Part shown: piece after piece, positions 57,793 to 64,000 of the stretch
Layout of the letters: each line of letters begins with the position of its first letter
Position numbering within the stretch: position 1 is the stretch's first letter
From: Algoriphagus terrigena DSM 22685
Lineage (GTDB): Bacteria; Bacteroidota; Bacteroidia; Cytophagales; Cyclobacteriaceae
Direction of reading: 5' to 3'
DNA length: 64,000 nt
Assembly: GCF_000429445.1 (NCBI RefSeq)
Contig: NZ_AUBW01000017.1
Coordinates: 1-64,000 of the forward strand
Notes under the pieces: model-generated
The model's input: the letters and a program-made list of their open reading frames with translations, nothing else
The model's database searches: none
What the model was told of the DNA's origin: nothing
Position numbers and translations under genes: made by a program

Positions 57793-58836
57793 TTGGATCC
57801 TGTCATTTTCGCCTCAGAAGTCAGGCATGCGCTTAGCGGCGTCTTAGCCGATCTTTCTTTTTCCAGGTTGGTAGTCCTGACCGACTCCAACACCCAGTCC
57901 AAATGTCTCCCGCTGATCTCCTCCGTCTTACCACAGGACACAATTTATATCAGTGTCTCCGCCGGAGAGATTCATAAAAATCTCCAAACCTGCGCCGAAA
58001 TCTGGAGTCAAATGACCAAAGCTGCGCTGGATCGGAAAGCGTTGATGCTCAACCTCGGCGGTGGCGTAATCACCGACATGGGGGGCTTCTGCGCGAGCTT
58101 ATACAAAAGAGGCATCCGCTTCGTCAACATGCCGACGACCTTGCTTTCTCAGGTCGATGCCAGCGTGGGCGGCAAGCTAGGCGTGGATTTTGAGGGTTTG
58201 AAAAACCACCTCGGTGTATTCAATGAACCCGAGACAGTCATCGTCGCGCAGGAATTTCTCGCAACCTTACCCAAAGCCGAACTGCGATCAGGCTATGCCG
58301 AAATCCTGAAGCATGGATTGATCCGCGACAGTAGCTATTTTTCGAAGCTGAATGCGGAAAACTGGGAGAATCAGGATTGGGAGAGTTTGATTCATCATTC
58401 TGTCGGGATCAAAAAAGCCGTCGTCGAAGCCGATCCCAAGGAAGCTGGCCTTCGCAAGATTCTCAACTTTGGCCATACGATCGGACACGCGTTTGAATCC
58501 CACTTTCTCGATACTTCCAATCATCTGCTCCACGGCGAAGCCATCGCCTTGGGAATGATCTGCGAAGGATTTCTGTCCTTTCAGAAGGTCGGTTTTAGCT
58601 ATCAGGAATTGGATCAATTGACGAAAATGATGCTTCAGATCTACGGGAAAGTTGACTTTTCGGTAGACGAGCTTGATCCGATACTTGATCTTTGTCTGCA
58701 GGACAAGAAAAACGAAGGCAGCACTTTGATGTTTTCGCTGCTTACTTCCATCGGCGACTGCACCTACAATATCCCGGTCAACCGCGAGGAAATCCGCGAA
58801 GCAATCATCCACTATCACAATCTTAAAACGGCCTGA
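57793..58836 (+). CDS. aroB: 3-dehydroquinate synthase
   Basis: A 347-residue NAD-dependent synthase. Motifs: LVVLTDSNTQSKCLPLI near 24-40, the GGGVITDMGGFCASLYKRGIRFVNMPTTLLSQVDASVGGKLGVDF region near 88-132 (NAD and Zn binding), RSGYAEILKHGLIRD near 161-175, and the His pair in LNFGHTIGHAFESH near 226-239 and LLHGEAIALGM near 245-255. It converts DAHP to 3-dehydroquinate. The only suitable start is TTG 57793, as no ATG or GTG lies close. The product follows the operon logic: DAHP synthase first, AroB second. Confidence 0.93.
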   Translation: MDPVIFASEVRHALSGVLADLSFSRLVVLTDSNTQSKCLPLISSVLPQDTIYISVSAGEIHKNLQTCAEIWSQMTKAALDRKALMLNLGGGVITDMGGFCASLYKRGIRFVNMPTTLLSQVDASVGGKLGVDFEGLKNHLGVFNEPETVIVAQEFLATLPKAELRSGYAEILKHGLIRDSSYFSKLNAENWENQDWESLIHHSVGIKKAVVEADPKEAGLRKILNFGHTIGHAFESHFLDTSNHLLHGEAIALGMICEGFLSFQKVGFSYQELDQLTKMMLQIYGKVDFSVDELDPILDLCLQDKKNEGSTLMFSLLTSIGDCTYNIPVNREEIREAIIHYHNLKTA

Positions 58837-58854
58837 GCCTTGACTACTCACACC

Positions 58855-60087
58855 ATGACTTTACTTCGCCTAAGCCAAAAAAGCGATTTCACCCCTACCC
58901 GAATACCTCTTCCCTCTTCCAAGAGCGAGTCAAACCGCGCCTTGGTGATCGATGCATTGACATCCGGGGAGAACAAACTCACCAATCTGGCAGAAGCCCG
59001 CGATACGCAAACCATGATCCGATTGCTCAGCAGCAATCCTGCCGTGTTTGATGTCTTAGATGCTGGCACGACGATGCGCTTTTTGACGGCATTTGCCACG
59101 GTGAAAAACGAGAAAAAAGTCATGACCGGCACGGCCCGCATGTGCGAGCGTCCGATCGGAGTTCTGGTCGATGCACTCCGCGCGATCGGTGGCGACATCC
59201 ACTACCTGAACAAGGAAGGCTATCCGCCGCTGGCGATCCACGGCCTTCCAGAGCAAACTTCTAACACGGTGAAAATCCGGGGCGACGTCTCCAGCCAGTA
59301 CATCTCCGCGATGCTGATGATTGCACCGTTGCTGCCACAGGGACTGGAAATCGAATTGGAAGGCAAGGTCGGCAGCCGTACATACATCCAAATGACCCTT
59401 GAGCTCATGGCTCAGTTTGGGATCAAATACACTTGGGAAAAAAACAAAATCAAGGTGGCTAACCAAGCCTATCAGCCGACTACTTTTGCGGTGGAAAGCG
59501 ATTGGTCGGGAGCGAGCTACTGGTTTAGCCTATTGGCCTGTGCGGATTCAGGTGCTCTATTTTTGGAAGGATTGAAGGAAAACAGCCTTCAAGGTGACTC
59601 CGCCATCGTGGAGATCATGAGCCATTTGGGCATCAAAAGCACCTTCGAAAACGGCGGGATTTTACTAAAAAAACAGCCGGTAAAAGGCCTGAAAAACTGG
59701 GACTTCACCCATTGTCCGGACTTGGCTCAAACCGTCGCCGTCACCTGCGCGATACTCGGCCAAGCCGCAATCTTCACCGGCCTGGAAAGCTTGAAGATCA
59801 AAGAAACCGACCGAATCTATGCCTTACAGCAAGAATTAGCGAAGTTCAATGCGGAACTCCGAGAGATCGAACCGGAAGTGTTCCAGGTAATCCCCTCGGT
59901 GACCATGCCTCGCAAAGTACAGATTCACACCTACGAAGATCACCGGATGGCAATGGCCTTCATGCCCTTGCTGACCAAGACGGAAGTGATCATCGAGGAC
60001 CCCGAGGTAGTCAACAAATCCTACCCGAGTTTTTGGAAGCATACCGAACTGTTGGGGATTTCCACTGAAAAACTGGCTGAGCTATGA
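58855..60087 (+). CDS. aroA: 3-phosphoshikimate 1-carboxyvinyltransferase (EPSP synthase)
   Basis: A 410-residue enzyme; ATG 58855 is preferred to a TTG at 58840. Signatures: PLPSSKSESNRALVIDAL near 18-35, LDAGTTMRFLTAFATVKNEK near 62-81, GTARMCERPIGVLVDALRAIGGDIHYLNKEGYPPLAIHG near 86-124, VRGDVSSQYISAMLMIAPLL near 136-156 and EDHRMAMAFMPLLTKTEVIIEDPEVVNKSYPSFW near 360-394. It condenses shikimate-3-phosphate with PEP. The AGTT pocket differs from the NAGTA loop of E. coli, as is usual in Bacteroidota. The other shikimate genes (aroE, aroK, aroC) are not in the window. It is 18 bases after aroB and overlaps pheA by 4 bases. Confidence 0.94.
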   Translation: MTLLRLSQKSDFTPTRIPLPSSKSESNRALVIDALTSGENKLTNLAEARDTQTMIRLLSSNPAVFDVLDAGTTMRFLTAFATVKNEKKVMTGTARMCERPIGVLVDALRAIGGDIHYLNKEGYPPLAIHGLPEQTSNTVKIRGDVSSQYISAMLMIAPLLPQGLEIELEGKVGSRTYIQMTLELMAQFGIKYTWEKNKIKVANQAYQPTTFAVESDWSGASYWFSLLACADSGALFLEGLKENSLQGDSAIVEIMSHLGIKSTFENGGILLKKQPVKGLKNWDFTHCPDLAQTVAVTCAILGQAAIFTGLESLKIKETDRIYALQQELAKFNAELREIEPEVFQVIPSVTMPRKVQIHTYEDHRMAMAFMPLLTKTEVIIEDPEVVNKSYPSFWKHTELLGISTEKLAEL

Positions 60088-60905
60088 GTTTGAAAATAGC
60101 CATTCAAGGCGTCCCGGGCTCTTTTCACCACAAAGTAGCACTGGAAAATTTTGGCGCAGACTGCGAGATCATCCCGTTCAATACCTTTGAAGCACTTGCC
60201 AAATTCGTCTCACACGGGGAAGCGGATTTTGGTGTGATGGCCATCGAAAACTCCATCGCGGGAGCCATCTTGCCCAATTACGACCTGATCGACCGCTATG
60301 AGCTGTTTATCCGTGACGAATATTACCTGCCGATTGCACATCAACTGATGGCACTACCCGGGCAATCAATCGACGACATCCGGGAGGTGCGCTCGCATCC
60401 GATGGCGATTTTGCAGTGCAAGGCTTTTCTTTCCAAGTATCCCCATATCCAGCAATTTGACGATGTGGATACAGCGGCAGTCGCTCAGCGAATCGCTGAT
60501 AAAAAACTGCTCGGAGTGGCCGGAATCGCCAGCGAAATCGCCGCAGACATCTACGGACTGGAGATCTTGACCCGCGATATCCAAACGGTGAAGGAGAACT
60601 TTACCCGGTTTATCATCCTGCAAAAAGAAAAGATCGAAACCGAGATCCTGCCAAATAAGGCCTCCTTCAAGATCACGATCCACAACGAGGCCGGAGGATT
60701 GGCAAAGCTGCTGACCTATCTGGCAGAAAAGCAACTCAACCTGAGCAAAATCCAGTCGATTCCCGTGATCGAAAAACCTTGGGAATACGCATTTTTTATC
60801 GACGCGGAATTTGCAGATTACAACCAGTATCGGGAAGCCATGGCCTTGGCAACCCGGGAATTTGGGGACTTGAAAATTTTTGGTGAATACAGAAGCAGAA
60901 AATAA
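60084..60905 (+). CDS. pheA: Prephenate dehydratase with ACT domain
   Basis: A 273-residue protein overlapping aroA by 4 bases (ATGA). The catalytic domain (residues about 1-185) has IQGVPGSFHHKVALENFG near 6-23, FGVMAIENSIAGAILPNYDLI near 51-71, QCKAFLSKYPHI near 113, GVAGIASEIAADIYGLEIL near 145-163 and ENFTRFIIL near 175-183. The ACT regulatory domain (about 195-270) has ITIHNEAGGLAKLLTYLAEKQLNLSKIQSIPV near 200-231. It converts prephenate to phenylpyruvate and is probably inhibited by Phe. The typical ESRP motif after the ACT strand is replaced by SKIQSIP. Confidence 0.92.
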   Translation: MSLKIAIQGVPGSFHHKVALENFGADCEIIPFNTFEALAKFVSHGEADFGVMAIENSIAGAILPNYDLIDRYELFIRDEYYLPIAHQLMALPGQSIDDIREVRSHPMAILQCKAFLSKYPHIQQFDDVDTAAVAQRIADKKLLGVAGIASEIAADIYGLEILTRDIQTVKENFTRFIILQKEKIETEILPNKASFKITIHNEAGGLAKLLTYLAEKQLNLSKIQSIPVIEKPWEYAFFIDAEFADYNQYREAMALATREFGDLKIFGEYRSRK

Positions 60906-62050
60906 TGAAGGGATTCGCCGATAGAATCAATACAGTCGAAGAGTACTACTTTTCAGCCAAACTCAGAGAAGTCAATCAGTTGATTGCGGATGGCAAACCC
61001 GTCATCAATCTTGGCATTGGATCACCTGACAGGGCACCGGACCGCTCTGTGATCGATGCGCTGAAGAGCGCCGTCGAGCATCCACAGGCGCACGGCTATC
61101 AGAGTTATCAGGGTATTCCTGAGCTGAGAGCCGCCATGGCGGAGCTCTACTCCAGAGAGTACGGTGTCATGCTCAATCCCGCCAAGGAAATCCTCCCGCT
61201 TTTGGGATCCAAAGAAGGGATCATGCACATCAGCATGGCATTTCTGAACCCAGGCGACCAGGTGTTGATACCCAATCCCGGCTATCCGACTTATACTTCA
61301 GTCACCAGATTAGCTCAGGGAGAGCCGATCTTCTACGAACTGGACTTGGAAAGAAAAGGAAGACCGAAGCTGGAAGCGTTGGAGCAACTTGACTTGAGCA
61401 AAGTCAAGCTGATGTGGATCAACTACCCCCACATGCCGACCGGAGCGCCCGGATCCAAAGAAATCCTGAGCGAGCTCGTCGCTTTCGCACAAAAGCACCA
61501 AATCGTCCTGGTCAATGACAATCCGTACAGCCACATCCTGAACCCTGAGCCGCTCAGCATCCTGGAGATTCCGGGAGGAAACGAGGTGGCTTTGGAACTC
61601 AACTCCCTCAGCAAGACATTCAACATGCCAGGCTGGCGGGTTGGGATGCTTTGCGGACGGGCGGACTGGGTCGAGGCCGTCTTGAAAGTCAAATCCAACA
61701 TGGATTCCGGGATGTTTCTCGGCCTTCAAAAAGGAGCCATCGCGGCCCTGGGTTTGGGAAAAAGCTGGTTTGCTGATCAAAACGAAAACTACACCAACCG
61801 CAGAAAACTGATCTGGAAACTGGCGGAAAAGCTGGGTCTCAGCTATGACACTAAAGGCTCGGGGCTATTTGTGTGGTGCAGACTTCCCGATGGAAAATCC
61901 GCCGAGGAACTGGTCGATTGGATGCTATACGAAAAAAATATTTTTATCACTCCGGGGAAAATCTTTGGCTCGCAGGGAGAAAACTACGTCAGGTTTTCAC
62001 TTTGCATGCCCGAATTCAAAATCCTCGAAGCGATCAACCGCATCAAATAA
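60905..62050 (+). CDS. Class I/II PLP-dependent aminotransferase, probably aromatic
   Basis: A 381-residue aminotransferase. Start and previous stop share one base (TAATG). PLP-binding signatures: INLGIGSPDRAPDRSVIDALK near 33-53, NPGYPTYTSVTRL near 122-134, the Asp in LVNDNPYSHIL near 202-212, and the Schiff-base Lys in ELNSLSKTFNMPGWRVGML near 231-249. Because it lies between prephenate dehydratase and prephenate dehydrogenase, the substrate is most likely phenylpyruvate/4-hydroxyphenylpyruvate or prephenate, converting them to Phe, Tyr or arogenate. Fold-I class alone would also fit aspartate or LL-DAP aminotransferases. Confidence 0.88.
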   Translation: MKGFADRINTVEEYYFSAKLREVNQLIADGKPVINLGIGSPDRAPDRSVIDALKSAVEHPQAHGYQSYQGIPELRAAMAELYSREYGVMLNPAKEILPLLGSKEGIMHISMAFLNPGDQVLIPNPGYPTYTSVTRLAQGEPIFYELDLERKGRPKLEALEQLDLSKVKLMWINYPHMPTGAPGSKEILSELVAFAQKHQIVLVNDNPYSHILNPEPLSILEIPGGNEVALELNSLSKTFNMPGWRVGMLCGRADWVEAVLKVKSNMDSGMFLGLQKGAIAALGLGKSWFADQNENYTNRRKLIWKLAEKLGLSYDTKGSGLFVWCRLPDGKSAEELVDWMLYEKNIFITPGKIFGSQGENYVRFSLCMPEFKILEAINRIK

Positions 62051-62059
62051 AACCCTGTC

Positions 62060-62153
62060 ATGAAATCGAGCATATAGACGGCCAAACACACTGGAGTAAT
62101 TATCAACCTTGCGAGATTCCATGTGGCCGATAAAAGTAAACTATATACACATG
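62060..62153 (+). repeat. Dispersed 94-nt leader repeat, copy B (ends on the tyrA start codon)
   Basis: Aligns without gaps to 51379-51472 with 68 of 94 identical bases, including the exact block TGCGAGATTCCATGTGGC (62110-62127), 41 bases before the ATG in both copies. It fills the whole gap between the aminotransferase stop and the dehydrogenase start. The in-frame frame that in copy A reads to a 27-codon peptide is broken by a TAG after five codons here. Confidence 0.75.
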
Positions 62154-62999
62154 AAAAAAATACACATCATCGGACTTGGCCTTTTGGGAGGCTCATTTGG
62201 CCTGGGTGCCAGACAGAAGTTCCCTGAATTGATCATCACTGGAGCAGATGCCAACCCCCAAAACCTTGCCGATGCCTTGACCTTGGGCATCATTACCGAG
62301 GCAAAAGAAACCCCGGATGCCGATACCGATCTGGTAATCCTGGCCACGCCGGCGGATACGCTGGGCGATTTGGCTCTGAAAACATTGGCGGAAGTCAAAC
62401 AAAACACCTTGGTTTTCGATGTGGGCTCGACCAAAGGCAAGCTTTGCGCTTTACTGGCTAAGCATCCGAAGCGGAATCAATATTTGGCTGCGCACCCAAT
62501 CGCCGGCACGGAATACTCCGGACCAAAAGCTGCCTCAGTAGACCTCTTGGACAAAAAAGTCCTGATCATCTGTGAACTGGAAAAAACCGACTTGCACCTG
62601 AAGGAAAAGGCTTATCGGCTTTTTGAAGCGTTGAATCTGAAACTCAGATTCATGGATCCTGAAGAGCACGATCTTCACCTGGCTTTTGTCTCGCACCTAT
62701 CCCATATTTCCTCCTTTATGCTCGGGGAGACGGTCCTTCAGAAGATGGCTGACGAAAAAAACATCTTTGACATGGCAGGTTCCGGCTTTGCCTCCACCGT
62801 ACGACTGGCCAAATCCAGCCCGGCGATGTGGGCGCCGATCTTCACCGAAAACAAAGAAAACATCCTCAGCGCGATGGACGGCTACATCGCCAACCTAACC
62901 GCATTTCGCAACAAAATCGCAGCCGAAGACCACAAGGGACTTTTCGACGAAATGTCAGAGATCAACAAGATTCGGGAGATCTTGGACATGGGGAAATAG
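62151..62999 (+). CDS. tyrA: Prephenate dehydrogenase
   Basis: A 282-residue NAD(P)-dependent dehydrogenase. N-terminal Rossmann motif IIGLGLLGGSFGLGA near 5-19, then GSTKGKLCALLAKHPKRNQYLAAHPIAGTEYSGPKAASVDLL (residues about 92-132), where HPIAGTE carries the substrate site, and HLAFVSHLSHISSFMLGE near 180-198 with the catalytic His. It oxidatively decarboxylates prephenate to 4-hydroxyphenylpyruvate for tyrosine. ATG 62151 is chosen; the longer open frame from 62109 lies in the leader repeat. Last gene of the operon, followed by a terminator. Confidence 0.93.
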   Translation: MKKIHIIGLGLLGGSFGLGARQKFPELIITGADANPQNLADALTLGIITEAKETPDADTDLVILATPADTLGDLALKTLAEVKQNTLVFDVGSTKGKLCALLAKHPKRNQYLAAHPIAGTEYSGPKAASVDLLDKKVLIICELEKTDLHLKEKAYRLFEALNLKLRFMDPEEHDLHLAFVSHLSHISSFMLGETVLQKMADEKNIFDMAGSGFASTVRLAKSSPAMWAPIFTENKENILSAMDGYIANLTAFRNKIAAEDHKGLFDEMSEINKIREILDMGK

Positions 63000-63022
63000 A
63001 ACGGTTCGAAGTTTGAAACTTT

Positions 63023-63050
63023 AAAACCACGGAGGAATTCGTGGTTTTTT
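63023..63050 (+). terminator. Intrinsic terminator of the aromatic operon
   Basis: AAAACCACG and CGTGGTTTT form a 9-bp stem with an 8-base loop followed by T residues, 24 bases after the tyrA stop. Confidence 0.85.
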
Positions 63051-63322
63051 CATTTGCAAAAGTCTGAAATGAGGCTCCTCACGAGTGCATCCGTTCGAGC
63101 GATGATACTCTTCAAATTTCTTGACAAAACTCATCCTAATTAATTGATTTTTTATACAAAGTATTCTTTTTAAAGCCCTGAAAAATCCCTTAATTCAGGT
63201 CACTTTAAGTAACATGGGGCTGAAAACGGCTGTCTCAAAAAGAGCCAACCCATCGAGCGGTCAATGAAAATCATTTAGTGACTTAATCACCTAGCTCGGT
63301 CGATCCGAATCTAATTCCCCTT
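63051..63322. other. Intergenic region with an IS-end-like sequence
   Basis: About 270 bases without a gene. GGCTGTCTCAAAAAGAGCC at 63228-63246 looks like the outer end of insertion sequences seen in this phylum, but no partner end or transposase lies in the window, so a scar or chance match is possible. The remainder shows no clear repeat; a weak inverted pattern (CGAGCG...CTCGGTCG) lies at about 63256-63303. Confidence 0.4.
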
Positions 63323-64000
63323 ATGAGTCCTCGTTCCCAAATCAGGCACAAAACGCTTTTAACGATCTTCCTCACCTGTCTCGTCCAGCTCGCACTGGGA
63401 CAGGCATTTTCGTCAAAATTCGAAGCCGTCCCCCCCAAGAAAAGTAATATCACTTTCAAAAATCAGCTTTCGGAGAACGACAAAAACAACATTCTACGGT
63501 ACGAATACTTCTACAACGGAGGAGGCGTCGCCGTAGGAGATTTGGACAACGACGGACTGGACGACATTTTCTTTACCGGAAATATGACCGACAACAAACT
63601 CTACCGCAACCTGGGCGGATTGAAGTTTGAAGACATCACCAAGTCTGCGGGAGTAGCTGGAAAAAGCACCTGGACGACCGGCGTAAGCATGGCTGACGTG
63701 AACGGCGACGGACTGCTGGACATTTATGTCTGCTACTCTGGCAAAGGCGCACCAGAGAAACGAAAAAATGAACTCTGGATCAACCTTGGCAAGTTCAAGT
63801 TTGCAGAGCAATCGGAAGAATTCGGCATCGCCGACCCGTCCAACAGCACCCAGGGACTGTTTTTTGATTTCGACATTGACGGAGATCTGGATTTGTTTCT
63901 CCTTAACCACCACATCCAGGTTGTCAATGCCATTGAATTTGACTCAGCGCGGGCCAAGCGGCATCCTTATGCTGGAGACAAGCTGTATGAAAACGTCGAT
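63323..64000 (+). CDS. FG-GAP/VCBS repeat protein (CRTAC1-like), N-terminal part, runs off the right edge
   Basis: A 226-residue open frame continuing past the window end. Residues about 9-27 form a signal peptide (KTLLTIFLTCLVQLALGQA). Then Ca-binding FG-GAP repeats follow, with the Dx(D/N)xDG signatures DLDNDGLDD, DVNGDGLLD and DFDIDGDLD, each preceded by GVAVGD-, GVSMAD- and GLFFDF-type strands. Such proteins form beta propellers at the surface or in secretion and are frequent among Cytophagales secreted adhesins and carbohydrate-related proteins. The start is ATG 63323. The C-terminal part and any sorting signal are outside the window. Confidence 0.85.
   Translation, partial: MSPRSQIRHKTLLTIFLTCLVQLALGQAFSSKFEAVPPKKSNITFKNQLSENDKNNILRYEYFYNGGGVAVGDLDNDGLDDIFFTGNMTDNKLYRNLGGLKFEDITKSAGVAGKSTWTTGVSMADVNGDGLLDIYVCYSGKGAPEKRKNELWINLGKFKFAEQSEEFGIADPSNSTQGLFFDFDIDGDLDLFLLNHHIQVVNAIEFDSARAKRHPYAGDKLYENVD

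Noticed and set aside
63228-63246. IS-end-like GGCTGTCTCAAAAAGAGCC
   Set aside because: No second end or transposase in the window; kept only as a weak note in the intergenic entry.
1-64000. tRNA, rRNA and CRISPR loci
   Set aside because: No clover-leaf, rRNA or regularly spaced repeat was found in the intergenic regions I read.

Overview
The window looks like a chromosomal segment of a Bacteroidota bacterium, most likely order Cytophagales and close to Cyclobacteriaceae/Algoriphagus. The reasons are protein content (planctomycete-type cytochrome/DUF1501 genes, Bacteroidota-style LptD, a DAHP synthase-chorismate mutase fusion, DUF4136 lipoproteins, DUF4197), promoters of the form TTTG-N19-TAnnTTTG, and A-rich translation starts without Shine-Dalgarno sequences. 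No database search was run, so the genus is an inference.

Layout. 1-1.1 kb: the start of an ISL3-type transposase gene running off the left edge, next to an AT-rich unknown gene that the element seems to have cut. 1.1-4.1 kb: a large FAD/Fe-S dehydrogenase. 4.5-10.5 kb: a three-gene cluster of exported heme-binding and Tat-exported proteins of the kind abundant in Planctomycetes. 10.6-12.3 kb: a YdcF-type membrane protein and a DUF72 protein. 12.3-18.8 kb: minus-strand accessory block with hipB-hipA and, directly coupled, a short-chain dehydrogenase and a 1300-residue DUF4011-type helicase. 18.9-27 kb: rlmD, a ModF-like ABC ATPase, a Tat-exported class V aminotransferase, and small envelope proteins. 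27-46 kb: mostly housekeeping genes (M81 peptidase, MarC, MazG, comB-gcvT, two A-type Fe-S proteins, methylmalonyl-CoA epimerase, thiL, dtd, WD40-DivIVA-folB, phosphopantetheinyl transferase, acyl-CoA carboxylase beta, amidase). 46-56 kb: lptD, arginine deiminase, DUF4197, alpha-amylase, lysS, proline dehydrogenase. 56.4-63 kb: an aromatic amino acid operon for Phe and Tyr. 63.3 kb to the edge: an FG-GAP/VCBS repeat protein.

How genes work together. The aromatic operon makes the first committed compound (DAHP), carries two shikimate steps (AroB, AroA), and then the chorismate-to-Phe/Tyr branch (chorismate mutase, prephenate dehydratase, aminotransferase, prephenate dehydrogenase); no trp gene is present. 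Ahead of it is a complete-looking ribosome-mediated attenuator: a perfect promoter, a 31-codon leader peptide with eight Phe/Tyr codons in nine, and segments that can pair 1:2, 2:3 and 3:4, the last being an intrinsic terminator. This is the strongest regulatory finding. A second one is a ~94-nt ungapped repeat that ends exactly on the start codons of two unrelated genes, alpha-amylase and prephenate dehydrogenase.

No tRNA, rRNA or CRISPR array was seen.
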